The position numbers and the translations under genes were made by a program. From positions 3,042-67,041 of the forward strand of contig JAGCGE010000141.1 in the NCBI GenBank assembly GCA_017649745.1: a DNA stretch of 64,000 nucleotides, written 5' to 3'. The notes beneath the pieces are model-generated. The model was not told where the DNA came from and searched no databases. It saw only the letters and a program-made list of their open reading frames with translations. This DNA comes from Clostridiales bacterium (GTDB lineage: Bacteria; Bacillota_A; Clostridia; Saccharofermentanales; Saccharofermentanaceae). Shown here piece after piece: positions 1-9,336 of the stretch. Within the stretch, counting starts at the first letter, position 1; each line of letters starts with the position of its first letter.

Positions 1-1
1 T

Positions 2-3000
2 ACATGGAGCGACATAATTGATGATACGGCTATTAGTCTTAATACAGCAGCAAAAGCTAAAGTTGACATGGTCACAGAAGCAGCTAAAATACTAGGTTCT
101 GCTTGGGATATTGGTTTAAGAGATGCTGCAGGTCATTCATATTGCGAAAATGATTATGTCGAGATTGCAGATGATTCTGCTACATCTATGTACAATGAAG
201 CTGATCGAGTAAAAGGTACTGCCGAGGCCGGTGGTGCTATACTTGGTAATAGTTTTGGTTCTGGTTTGTGGGACAAACTCAAAGGATGGTTGAACAATAT
301 TACCGATGCTATTAAAGAATGGGCTGAAAACATTAAAAAAGGCATCGAAAATGGTTTAAATTTTATTGGCATTGGCGTCGGTGGCGGTGGTGGCGAAGAT
401 GGAATATCGACTTTACTAAGTGATTATAAGAAAGAAATTGGTAAAATTAATAAATATACCAATAATTTCGATCGCTATGTAGCTGACGGTACCTATCAGT
501 ATATTCCGGGCGTTGGATATGTTCATTATAAAAGCGGTAAGGTAATGAAAGACCTAATCGGCGAAAAGAGTGGAATTTATGCCGACGCTCTTGATGGAGA
601 AACATCTGCTACAGATCTTAATACCGGTGCGGTGGGTGACAATTCAAAGGCTAAAGGCAAGAATGCTAAGGCTAACGAAAAGAAAACCAAGGAAATTAAA
701 GAAGAGACAGAAGCTACAGAGGAAGAGACAGAAGCAGTTGAAGATAACAGTGAAGCTATCAGAGAGATGGCTGAACAGATTGAAGTTGTTACTAAGGAAT
801 ACAACAAACTCAATCACTATCAGGGTATCAGTAAAGCCACTGTTGTCAGATTAGCTAATAATTCTAAACGTATTAACAAGCTTTGGAGCGGCGAAATTAC
901 CACTTTAAGAGAGCTTAATAAGCAGTATAAAGAAGTTAAAAAGTCTATTCCTAATATGGTTAAATCGTCTAAGCGAGGTCTTTATGCTTTCGGTGATGGT
1001 ATCAAGAACGTTCAAAAGATTTATAAGAAAACTGGTCTTAAGAAGTCTGTTGATACTATTCGAAAGTATGTAGAGAGAACCGGTAATAGCGTAGCGAAAG
1101 TTACCGCTAATACACTTAAGGTGTTCTATAAAGCTGGAAATAAGGTCGAGAAGATATTCCTGAATCCTGTTAAGAAGATGAGCAAGATTCCTGGAATGCT
1201 TAAGAAAGCACTTAATACTGTTGCTTTCTTCAATAGGGATATGACATCAGTTATCAATAGTTATGAATGGTCTGATGACGTTATCTCTCATGTTCGTATG
1301 ATTGAAGAGAGCTTTGGTAGAGTTAAATTCGGTCAGATGTCTGGTGGTATTCAGAATTATCTGAAGAATGTTCTTGGTAGATTTAAGGAATTAAATCCTG
1401 CTATTAGTCAGATTTCTAAATCACTTGGTGGTACATATAATGTATTCTCTAAGAACTCTAGAGCAGCAGCTGCTACAGCAGATTCACTTATATCTCTTGG
1501 CGCTGTTCTCTATAATGGTTCTGATGCTGCTAATGAGTATGCTACAAAGATAGCTCAGCTCGAATTCCTGTATGAACATGGCGAAGTATCATGGGAAGAA
1601 CTGCAGGAAGCAAAGATTGACTATCTCACAAGAATTAAAGATGCACTCATGGAGTATAAGCAGTCTCTTGATGAGACCTATATGTCTGAAGTTGATTTCT
1701 TCTCAGCGTTCAATAAGAATGCTTTGGATAAGAACGTCAATCTTATGGAGAATCTCTTCTCTAATATCTCTGGATATTATACTTATGGTGCAATGCTTAC
1801 CGAATTGTCCAGACGAGTTCCGGCTCTTCAGGAGAGTACTCAGCTTGTAAAGATGCTCGCTGATGCTGGTGTTGACAGCTTTGGTAAGCTTCAGAAAGTT
1901 CTTGAGATGTCTACTTCTGAACTTAATGCTTATATTTATGGCATTGGTGTTCTTAATAAGACTCAGGAAGAAGCTTCTAATAAGGCATTCGCAGCTGTAG
2001 CCAATGCTACAAGTTATGCAGCTAAGAGGCAACAGGCTCAGGCTAAGGATGTCATGAAGAAGACAACCAAGTATTCTAAGGATGTCCGTAAAGCAATTAT
2101 GTCCGATATGGATGCTGTTGCCCAGGCTACCACAGAGTACAATATTCTTACCAAGAAGCAAGAGAAGGAATACCTCAAGACTCTTACTAAGGAAGAGCAG
2201 AAGTACTATAAGAAGCAGAAGAGCTATTATAAGAAAGCTAAGAAAGATTATGAAGCTCAGCGTAAGGCTCAGACTGAGAAGGAATACGTTAAGCAGCTCT
2301 TAGAAAACATCAAGACCTTTGCTGATTACTCTAAAGCTTTAGCCGAGTATACAGGTGATACAAAGGCTCTTACTTCTTTTACTAATAAGTTCAATGAAGC
2401 GTTTGCTGATTTGTCTAAGAACGCAAAAGAGGTGGGTGTCAACCTTGATGCTGCTGATGATAGCTTACTTATATTTGCTGAAACTCTTGATGCTACCGGT
2501 GAAGATGGGCTTAACTATTTCGAAGAAATGGCTAAGCGAATCCAGAACATGATCGATGGTATCAAAGAGTCTGTTACAAATGTGAATATTCTTACTACAG
2601 CGTTCGAGAAAGCAGCTTCTGTTAAGTTTAAGAATGTTTATGATAATGTTCTGTCAAATCTTATAGGTAGCAATGATATTGTATCACAGCTTTCAACTCT
2701 CGCAACTAAGGGCTATTCTACAGATGTTCTTAAGAAATTAAAAGATATTTATGATTCTGATAGATCTGCGGCTCTTGAAATGATCAAAGCTTTAAATTCT
2801 GCATCTGCTGATGAAGTTAAGCGTACGAATGCTGCAATGGAGAAATACTCTACAACCGCAGCTAATACAGAAGCCAATATGTGGGTTAAACTTCTAAAAG
2901 ATGCTGAGAAAACTAAGGCCGAGCGCGAAAAGAAACAAACTGACGCGTTGAATAAGTATAATCAGGCGGTTAATACTAGAAAGGCTAAAGAGAATGAACT

Positions 3001-4690
3001 TAAAGCTCTTCAGAGTCAGAAGGATACAATTGATGCTGAAAAGCAGCGCTTGAAAGAGCTTAAGAAGAACGTAAAAGATGGTGATAAACTTTCTAAGAAA
3101 ACTGAGAAAGAATACATCGCTCTTCTTAAGAAGTATGGTGGAACTTATAAGGGTAAGAGCTATTTGGTTAGTGCACCTCTTGAAACCTGGTTTGATGAGA
3201 ATGGTGTGCAGAAATCTGGTACCGCTTATGCTAAGCTTAAATCTGATATTGCTAAAGCAGAAAAAGAAGTTAATGCTCTTAGAGATGCCGAAGATAAAGC
3301 GCATCAGGAATATCTGGATGCTACGAAACAACTCGAAGAGTATAATGCTGAACTTAAGAAGTCTATAGATAATGTTACTAAGGATGAAAACGCTAAGAAA
3401 TGGTTTGATAGTGTTATTAAGGGCGAGAAAACTCTCCTTACTGCCATAAAATTTGTTACAAAAGGCACACATGAGTATGTTAAGGCTCTTGGTTATGCAA
3501 CAGAATTGCAGACAAAGTTTGATAAAGAGAGAATTCATTACAATATTGATGGATTATATTCTAACATTAAAGCTCTTGAAGATGCTACAGCACCCATTGG
3601 TACTATCGTAGATGGTCTTGATTCGTTCGGTAAGTCTCTTGTTGAAGCCGCTGATAGAACAGCAGAAGGTATTATTGAAGCTATTGAAGAGTATAAGAAG
3701 AATCTGACAGATACCATCAAACAGTCTTCCGACTTCTTCTCAAAGTTTAGTGGCTTTGCAGATGAAGACAATCCTCTTCAGGCTACTGACTATCTTGAGT
3801 ACGCTGATTCTCAAATAAATGCGTTAGAAACATGGCGTAAGAATCTCGAAAAGCTTGCTGATCTTGGTCTTGATAAAGAACTTATAGAGAAGTTTGCTTC
3901 TCAGGGTCTTGGAAGCTATGAGATCGTGAATGCATTTGCTAAAGCTACAAAGGCTCAGATTGGTGAGTACAATTACCAGTGGGAAAAGTATCAAGAAACG
4001 ATTACAGCTGCAACAGAGTCAGCAATGACATCTATAGCTGCATCTTGGTCTACTGCTGGTCAGGCTCTATCTCAGTCTATGATCGATTACTTCGGTTCAT
4101 CAGGAGCTGATCGTCTTAAGGAAGCTGGTTATGAAGCTTCTGCTATGGTTATTACAGGGGTTAAGGACGGACTTACAGAAGCCATGCCGTCTATCATTTC
4201 TGCTGTGGAGCACACAGATACATCAGGAATGAGTAAGGCTATCGGTAAATCTGTAGGTCAGGGAATTAATACTGGTCTTGTTGAGGCTGTACAAGGATCT
4301 GTAAACGAGACAGTTACTGCTGTCATTGAGAAATTCAAAATGGCAGTGGATTCTGTGCTTGCATACGTGAATGAAGTACTTCCTTCCGAATACACGATTA
4401 CGATCCATGTAGACACTTCTGAAATTGACGCTGCTGTTGCTCGTATGAATCAGGCAATCTATTCCACAAACGTTACTGCAGGACAAACGTCCAATGCAGT
4501 GGCTAGTTCAACAGCTAATCAGGCAGCGACAGAAGTTGTTCCTAGTGAGCCTGTTACTAATACTGTTAATCTCAATTACACACAAAACAACTATTCACCT
4601 AAGGCACTTGATCAGGTGGAGATTTATAGAAATACTCAGAATCAGCTCAATAGCACAAAGAATGCTCTTGAGTTGCAGGGTGCAGGATAA
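2..4690 (+). CDS. Tail tape measure protein, C-terminal part (5' end outside window)
   Basis: The reading frame is open from base 2, with the first internal ATG at 68, so this is the 3' part of a larger gene, at least 1562 residues. It has long alanine-, lysine- and glutamate-rich helical stretches, hydrophobic patches and heptad-like segments, and lies directly upstream of a distal tail protein, as in siphovirus tape measures, which set tail length inside the tail tube. A frame starting at 62117 and running off the window end looks like the N-terminal part of the same gene. The exact join is not visible. Confidence 0.88.
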   Translation, partial: TWSDIIDDTAISLNTAAKAKVDMVTEAAKILGSAWDIGLRDAAGHSYCENDYVEIADDSATSMYNEADRVKGTAEAGGAILGNSFGSGLWDKLKGWLNNITDAIKEWAENIKKGIENGLNFIGIGVGGGGGEDGISTLLSDYKKEIGKINKYTNNFDRYVADGTYQYIPGVGYVHYKSGKVMKDLIGEKSGIYADALDGETSATDLNTGAVGDNSKAKGKNAKANEKKTKEIKEETEATEEETEAVEDNSEAIREMAEQIEVVTKEYNKLNHYQGISKATVVRLANNSKRINKLWSGEITTLRELNKQYKEVKKSIPNMVKSSKRGLYAFGDGIKNVQKIYKKTGLKKSVDTIRKYVERTGNSVAKVTANTLKVFYKAGNKVEKIFLNPVKKMSKIPGMLKKALNTVAFFNRDMTSVINSYEWSDDVISHVRMIEESFGRVKFGQMSGGIQNYLKNVLGRFKELNPAISQISKSLGGTYNVFSKNSRAAAATADSLISLGAVLYNGSDAANEYATKIAQLEFLYEHGEVSWEELQEAKIDYLTRIKDALMEYKQSLDETYMSEVDFFSAFNKNALDKNVNLMENLFSNISGYYTYGAMLTELSRRVPALQESTQLVKMLADAGVDSFGKLQKVLEMSTSELNAYIYGIGVLNKTQEEASNKAFAAVANATSYAAKRQQAQAKDVMKKTTKYSKDVRKAIMSDMDAVAQATTEYNILTKKQEKEYLKTLTKEEQKYYKKQKSYYKKAKKDYEAQRKAQTEKEYVKQLLENIKTFADYSKALAEYTGDTKALTSFTNKFNEAFADLSKNAKEVGVNLDAADDSLLIFAETLDATGEDGLNYFEEMAKRIQNMIDGIKESVTNVNILTTAFEKAASVKFKNVYDNVLSNLIGSNDIVSQLSTLATKGYSTDVLKKLKDIYDSDRSAALEMIKALNSASADEVKRTNAAMEKYSTTAANTEANMWVKLLKDAEKTKAEREKKQTDALNKYNQAVNTRKAKENELKALQSQKDTIDAEKQRLKELKKNVKDGDKLSKKTEKEYIALLKKYGGTYKGKSYLVSAPLETWFDENGVQKSGTAYAKLKSDIAKAEKEVNALRDAEDKAHQEYLDATKQLEEYNAELKKSIDNVTKDENAKKWFDSVIKGEKTLLTAIKFVTKGTHEYVKALGYATELQTKFDKERIHYNIDGLYSNIKALEDATAPIGTIVDGLDSFGKSLVEAADRTAEGIIEAIEEYKKNLTDTIKQSSDFFSKFSGFADEDNPLQATDYLEYADSQINALETWRKNLEKLADLGLDKELIEKFASQGLGSYEIVNAFAKATKAQIGEYNYQWEKYQETITAATESAMTSIAASWSTAGQALSQSMIDYFGSSGADRLKEAGYEASAMVITGVKDGLTEAMPSIISAVEHTDTSGMSKAIGKSVGQGINTGLVEAVQGSVNETVTAVIEKFKMAVDSVLAYVNEVLPSEYTITIHVDTSEIDAAVARMNQAIYSTNVTAGQTSNAVASSTANQAATEVVPSEPVTNTVNLNYTQNNYSPKALDQVEIYRNTQNQLNSTKNALELQGAG

Positions 4691-4702
4691 GGAGAATTTA
4701 CT

Positions 4703-5662
4703 ATGATAAAATCTGTTACCGCGATTAATTACAGAGGTGAGGAATGTAAGATAGTTTTGAGCGAGCCCGACCCTGCACATGGGCTCCTCATTACTAATAT
4801 TACAGGGATTGGTCCTGGCGATGCAATAATTAATACATCGGATTATGCTACTAACGATGGGTCGGAGTTTAATTCGGCCCGTCTTAGTGCCAGGTCAATA
4901 CAAATTACTTTATTGTTATCTGATGATGACGATCAAATGACAATTGAAAAAGCTCGTCATAACGCTTATAAGTACTTTCCGTTAAAGAAACAGATAAGAC
5001 TTGTATTCGATATAGACGAGGGACTTGTTTACATTGATGGCAGGGTTGAAAAGAACGATCCTACAATTTTCTCAAAGAATGAGAGCCTTACGATAGACAT
5101 TAAATGCCCGGATCCATTCTTCTACAAATATCTTCCAGGAACGAAAAATTCTGAAGAAACATATGAACTTATGTCGGTTAATCCAGCTTTAGAGTTTATA
5201 TATGATAGCAATGAAGATCTTGGTGTTCTAGAAACTCCATATGAAGTTGGCAGGTATACTTCTAGTACAGATACATTATTTGCGGTTATTGATTATGACG
5301 GTGATGTAGAGAATGGCTTTGATGGCGTTATCGATATTATTGGAGAATTACAAGGTGATATTGTTATTCAGCGATACAATACGGCTGAATATTTTAAAAT
5401 CGACAAACTCAAATTAGAGGCATTAGTTGGTGATACTATAGGTGCTGGAGATGTAATCTATTTCTCAACGGATGAAAAACATTGTTATTGCAAAATAGTA
5501 AAAGATGGTATCGAAACGATTTGTCTGAATGCTGTCGATTTAGAAGGTTCTACTTGGTTACTTCTCTATCCTGGTGAAAATGTATTCACCTATACAATTA
5601 CAGACGGACTAGATAACACACAGTTAACTATTTCGTATAAATCAAAGTTCCAAGGAGTATAA
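4703..5662 (+). CDS. Distal tail protein (Dit-like, siphovirus tail component)
   Basis: 319 residues, starting 12 nt after the tape measure stop behind AAGGAG. The N-terminal half has the Dit/Sipho_tail layout: early beta strands, a glycine-rich turn followed by a segment on angular or rotated strands, a helical K-A-R-H-N-A-Y region, then R-L-V-F-D and the D-P-F-F-Y-K motif near residue 135 that commonly ends the belt domain. The C-terminal half is a beta-rich extension. The product should form the hub ring at the tail tip, joining tube to baseplate and fibres. Position between tape measure and fibre genes supports this. Confidence 0.75.
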   Translation: MIKSVTAINYRGEECKIVLSEPDPAHGLLITNITGIGPGDAIINTSDYATNDGSEFNSARLSARSIQITLLLSDDDDQMTIEKARHNAYKYFPLKKQIRLVFDIDEGLVYIDGRVEKNDPTIFSKNESLTIDIKCPDPFFYKYLPGTKNSEETYELMSVNPALEFIYDSNEDLGVLETPYEVGRYTSSTDTLFAVIDYDGDVENGFDGVIDIIGELQGDIVIQRYNTAEYFKIDKLKLEALVGDTIGAGDVIYFSTDEKHCYCKIVKDGIETICLNAVDLEGSTWLLLYPGENVFTYTITDGLDNTQLTISYKSKFQGV

Positions 5663-5672
5663 GGAGGACTAT

Positions 5673-6962
5673 ATGAGTTTAACATGTGGATTTTATGACT
5701 CTCAGGAGAATGATAGACTCTATTTCAATGCTGATCTGTCAAATTTTCTTGAGGGATTGATAACAGATGGTATATACGAATTTATTGATCAGCACATGAT
5801 GCTGAGCGCTAATTCACCGGCAGATTTAAACATAAACGTTAGCCCAGGAAGGGCTTGGTTTAACGGAACATGGACAAAGATAGATTCTCCATATACGATT
5901 TCTTTTAGCGGTGAATATGCCCCTGATCCTATTACATCAAGAATTGATGCCATATGTCTTACGGTCAATAAGACAAGACCGGTAAGAGACAATTATATTG
6001 AGATCATTAAGGGTACAGGAGCTACGAGCAATCCCGTAAAGCCAACTGTAGTTGATGAAGCAAACATATTTAGGCATGTTCTTGCCTATGTAACTATTCC
6101 GGCAAGTGCATCATCTATTACACAGGCACAGATCGAAAATCGTGTTGGTATGGGTAGCGCTTTGTTCTCAGCACCAAAGTGGGGTAATGTACCAACAACA
6201 CAGCAGATGGTTGCACAGTGGCAGGCACAGTTTGATGAGTTTATGGATTATATTCATAATACGTTTGACTATGACGCTGCTGGAAATCTTCAGCTTGGTA
6301 TTGAGAATTTGGCTCCTGATAAGTCAGAAGTTGACCCAACTGATATGTATGCTCTGGATTCAAATGTACTTAAGAAAAGAAACGGTAATGCGTGGCTTCC
6401 TACAAAGGTTTCTACTGAAATAATGGAGATGAAGTCGACTTTTCAGGATGGTGTTGATGCAGTTTATGAGGCTGTAACAGCAATAGGTTTAACCCCCGCA
6501 GCGTCAACACCTGAAGCAATTGCGGAGGCTATTCATTCTATTCTTGATGCTGATGCTACAGCAGGAGAGATATTAACTGGTAAGAAAGCATATTCTCAGC
6601 TTCAGATGCTTACTGGTAATATGCCTAACAATGCCGCATGGACTGGTACTGGAACTCCTAGTGGTAATAATCAGGTAAATGTTCCTATTCCTGCAGGTTA
6701 TCACAATGGTTCTGGATATGTAACTTGTAAAGGACAAACCGCTTATAGTGCTGGTTATGCCGCTGGACGAGAGCTAGGGCGAACAGAAACGCAATCAGAT
6801 TTTGTAGCATTATATGGTTTTAAAAGCGGTGATAATACTGTAGTTATAGATCTTAATCATTGGTGGACAGTCACTGGTTATATTTCACCAACTGGTAATA
6901 TTAGTTTTCCAGGAGTTCAACCAAAGATTAAGCATGGTTATTACACCCTTACTGGTGGCTAA
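5673..6962 (+). CDS. Baseplate / tail fibre protein
   Basis: 429 residues with an excellent AAGGAGG site. The N-terminal 200 residues resemble baseplate upper proteins: a beta-rich start, N-V-S-P-G-R-A-W-F motif, R-I-D-A-I-C-L strand, and a Q-Q-M-V-A-Q-W helix. Around residues 290-370 is a common fibre module (A-T-A-G-E-I-L-T-G-K-K-A, then I-P-A-G-Y-H-N-G-S-G). The C-terminus is short and beta-rich and could be a receptor-contacting domain. It follows the Dit gene by 10 nt, so it belongs to the tail-tip operon. Confidence 0.65.
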   Translation: MSLTCGFYDSQENDRLYFNADLSNFLEGLITDGIYEFIDQHMMLSANSPADLNINVSPGRAWFNGTWTKIDSPYTISFSGEYAPDPITSRIDAICLTVNKTRPVRDNYIEIIKGTGATSNPVKPTVVDEANIFRHVLAYVTIPASASSITQAQIENRVGMGSALFSAPKWGNVPTTQQMVAQWQAQFDEFMDYIHNTFDYDAAGNLQLGIENLAPDKSEVDPTDMYALDSNVLKKRNGNAWLPTKVSTEIMEMKSTFQDGVDAVYEAVTAIGLTPAASTPEAIAEAIHSILDADATAGEILTGKKAYSQLQMLTGNMPNNAAWTGTGTPSGNNQVNVPIPAGYHNGSGYVTCKGQTAYSAGYAAGRELGRTETQSDFVALYGFKSGDNTVVIDLNHWWTVTGYISPTGNISFPGVQPKIKHGYYTLTGG

Positions 6963-6980
6963 TTAAAGGAGCTATATCAC

Positions 6981-7127
6981 ATGCCAAGAATAAACGAATA
7001 CCCAGAAACAAGGGAACCAACAAGTAACAGTTATTATATTGTACAGACAACCGACGGTACAAAGAAAATAACGCATGAAAAACTAATAAATGATCTAGTA
7101 AAAGGAGTTCAAAATGGCAGCAATTAA
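6981..7127 (+). CDS. Small fibre-related protein, paralogue of the next gene's N-terminus
   Basis: 48 codons starting at an ATG behind AAAGGAGC and ending inside the next gene (14-nt overlap). The product resembles residues 1-40 of the gene at 7114: both start with a short hydrophilic stretch, then Y-P-E, then a Y-I-V/L-I-D beta strand, T-x-G and K-K-x-T plus a final helix. It could be a stand-alone version of the module that attaches fibre proteins to the baseplate. Function is otherwise unknown. Confidence 0.55.
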   Translation: MPRINEYPETREPTSNSYYIVQTTDGTKKITHEKLINDLVKGVQNGSN

Positions 7128-7602
7128 AGACTATCCGGAAGCGGAATCACTGTCAGATAATGATCTATTATTGATAGACACTGGTGCTACTGGTTATAAG
7201 TCTATTAAGAAAAGTACTCTGATGGATATCATTCGTTCTCAGTTGGTTTTTCCGCTTGCAAAAGTAATTGATTCAGTTCCTTGGTATGCTAGTATACCAG
7301 ATTATACGCTGCAAGTAGAAGCTAATAAAGAGTATATAGTTCTTGCTGATATGTATTATGAACCTGCAGGTGGAGGCGGTATTGTTTTTCCGATAATATG
7401 GACACTAACTGTTAGTGACACATACCATCATATTAAATCATCTTCATCAGGAATACAGTATCAGCCATCGCCTGGAGCTGGACGTAGAATGCAGTGCTTG
7501 CGAATGGTAGCAAAGTCTGCAGGTCCTGTTACAATAACTATGATGGGTAGAAGTAATTTCACAGATCAGTCTTGCCGTTTAACTATCATAGAGTCTTATT
7601 GA
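7114..7602 (+). CDS. Minor tail / fibre protein
   Basis: 162 residues. The N-terminus (D-Y-P-E-A-E-S-L, then L-L-L-I-D-T-G, then K-K-S-T-L) is the short module often seen at the start of phage fibre and adhesin proteins. The rest is beta-rich with aromatic and glycine residues, suggesting a small globular adhesin head. It is translationally coupled to the gene at 6981 and lies between the baseplate and lysis genes. No enzymatic motif is visible. Confidence 0.55.
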   Translation: MAAIKDYPEAESLSDNDLLLIDTGATGYKSIKKSTLMDIIRSQLVFPLAKVIDSVPWYASIPDYTLQVEANKEYIVLADMYYEPAGGGGIVFPIIWTLTVSDTYHHIKSSSSGIQYQPSPGAGRRMQCLRMVAKSAGPVTITMMGRSNFTDQSCRLTIIESY

Positions 7603-7616
7603 TAGGAGGTAACACC

Positions 7617-7961
7617 ATGGAATCTTCAAATTCAAATCCGAAAATTTCCCCGGGTGGAAAAATTGAAAATGGGTTTCAACCAGGCACAATTCCTCCTATA
7701 CGAAAGAAGCGTGTTGATTCTTTTAAGAAGAAAGAGCTTAGTGGTCTCGATAAATATCTGATATTCTCGTTTACATCAATCATCATTTTCACTATAGCAG
7801 TTCTTGTAATATACGTATTTACAAGAGATGAGCCGGCAGTCCTAGTGGGCTGCTTTTTTGGTGCTTTTAGTGGTGAGATATTGATGTGTGCGTTGATAAA
7901 ACGGCTTAAGCTCCATAAGGAAGCAGAACTAAATAAAAAAGATACTGATGTACCGTATTAA
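7617..7961 (+). CDS. Single-pass membrane protein upstream of endolysin
   Basis: 114 residues from ATG 7617, chosen because TAGGAGGT sits 8 nt upstream. The product has a proline-rich N-terminal tail of about 45 residues, a hydrophobic helix at about residues 50-70, a second weaker one around 78-95, and a lysine-rich C-terminus. The position just before the endolysin makes a lysis-accessory role (holin-like or antiholin) possible. The better holin candidate is at 10983. Confidence 0.6.
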   Translation: MESSNSNPKISPGGKIENGFQPGTIPPIRKKRVDSFKKKELSGLDKYLIFSFTSIIIFTIAVLVIYVFTRDEPAVLVGCFFGAFSGEILMCALIKRLKLHKEAELNKKDTDVPY

Positions 7962-7976
7962 TGAGGGGAGGTACAT

Positions 7977-9227
7977 ATGAAAATTATTGTAGGGTCTGCA
8001 AGAATTGATGAAAATGGTAAAATTCAGGGCGGAGCAAAGGGTGACCAGACTGGTAAGGAAGTGGCAACACAAGCATTTTATATCCATTCTAAAGGTTGGT
8101 TTGTTCTCCGTCCTAAATCCGCTGATGTTGCTAAAAACATTGCAAAAGGTATGTTAATAGCCTGTAATAATGAAAAGATTGGTTACAACCAAAATGAACG
8201 ACTGGGTGTAATTAAACTTGGAATCAATACGAACGAGCCAACTAACTGTGACTGTTCAACATTGATAAGAGCATGCATCATTTATGCCTCTGGAAAAGAT
8301 CCTGGAAATTTCACGACGTTTAACGAATGTGATGTCCTTGAAAAATCTGGTCTCTTTGAAAGGCATTTTGCTTACAACAACGATACGGTGTTATACGAGG
8401 GAGATGTGTTAGTTACGAAAACAAAAGGACACACGGTCGCTGTAACAAACGGCAATGTACGTGAAATAGTATCAGATGCTCCTATTATTCCAAAAGTCAA
8501 TAAAAATCAGGCAGAATTTTTATCGCTTATCGTACCACTTGTACAAAAACAAGTATTACTTCATGGCAATAAGCTTTATGCTTCTGTAACGATAGCTCAG
8601 GCAGCTCATGAATCTGGGTGGGGTACATCAAAAAAGATGGTATCTGCTAATGCACTGTTTGGGTTTAAAGTAGGTTCTGGTAAGAAATACGGAAAGGCAT
8701 GGCATGGTGCAGCATTCAAATCAGGAACAACAGAATACTACGACGGAAAAACAGCTACAAAAATTACCGATTATTTCCGCCAATATGACACAATTGAAGA
8801 TTCTATCTGCGATTACATGGACCTCCTCTGTAACAATCCAAGATATGGAGGAGCTATATTTGCAGGAAGTCCACGACAATCCATTGAAGGCATTGTGTCA
8901 GGAGGTTATGCTACAGGCCCTAAGTATGTCGATTCAATAATCAATATTATATCTCAGTACAATCTTCTTAAATACGATAAAGAAGTTTATTCGAATGTCT
9001 GTCCATATGCAGAAACTAACGCAACCCTTAGCAGAGGTATGAAGGGCGAAAAAGTAAAATATCTGCAGTGGATTTTAAGAGAAAAGTATCATCATATTTT
9101 ACAAGTTGATGGACTGTTCGGACCAACCACAGAGTATATTGTCAAATCATTCCAGGCTTCACATGACCTTGAAGTTGACGGCGTGGTTGGACCTAAGACA
9201 TGGAAGGAACTTAAGAATGGATCTTGA
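7977..9227 (+). CDS. Three-domain endolysin: NlpC/CHAP-like, glucosaminidase, PG-binding
   Basis: 416 residues. Residues 1-165 form a papain-like domain with N-C-D-C-S at 90-94 (C93 the likely nucleophile) and G-H at 151-152 (H152), as in NlpC/P60 or CHAP amidases. Residues 185-320 match a mannosyl-glycoprotein endo-beta-N-acetylglucosaminidase fold (A-Q-A-A-H-E-S-G-W-G-T-S, catalytic E212, with F-R-x-Y-D and a Y-A-T-G-P-K-Y end). Residues about 350-416 are a PG_binding_1 repeat (L-R-E-K ... V-D-G-L-F-G-P-T-T and V-D-G-V-V-G-P-K-T-W). The enzyme would cut both peptide and glycan bonds of the host wall at lysis. Confidence 0.88.
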   Translation: MKIIVGSARIDENGKIQGGAKGDQTGKEVATQAFYIHSKGWFVLRPKSADVAKNIAKGMLIACNNEKIGYNQNERLGVIKLGINTNEPTNCDCSTLIRACIIYASGKDPGNFTTFNECDVLEKSGLFERHFAYNNDTVLYEGDVLVTKTKGHTVAVTNGNVREIVSDAPIIPKVNKNQAEFLSLIVPLVQKQVLLHGNKLYASVTIAQAAHESGWGTSKKMVSANALFGFKVGSGKKYGKAWHGAAFKSGTTEYYDGKTATKITDYFRQYDTIEDSICDYMDLLCNNPRYGGAIFAGSPRQSIEGIVSGGYATGPKYVDSIINIISQYNLLKYDKEVYSNVCPYAETNATLSRGMKGEKVKYLQWILREKYHHILQVDGLFGPTTEYIVKSFQASHDLEVDGVVGPKTWKELKNGS

Positions 9228-9336
9228 AGAAGCTATTGAGATTGTAAATGCATATTTCGAAGACAGATACACATCGTTATATTTGAACGATGCATGGCAA
9301 GTGATAGTTGAACATTATCAAAAAGGAGGAGAATAA
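9217..9336 (+). CDS. 39-residue protein overlapping the endolysin end
   Basis: ATG at 9217 lies in the last codons of the endolysin and the stop is directly before the ATG of the fibre gene at 9337. The product is a mostly helical, acidic-then-aromatic peptide (M-D-L-E-E-A-I-E-I-V at the start, H-Y-Q-K-G-G-E at the end). Its last codons overlap the AGGAGG site of the next gene. Small proteins of the XkdX kind occur here in many siphoviruses, but the sequence is too short to assign. Confidence 0.55.
   Translation: MDLEEAIEIVNAYFEDRYTSLYLNDAWQVIVEHYQKGGE

Noticed and set aside
2894..3538. 214-codon minus-strand frame in tape measure
   Set aside because: Mirror of the lysine/leucine-rich coding strand; no start signal.
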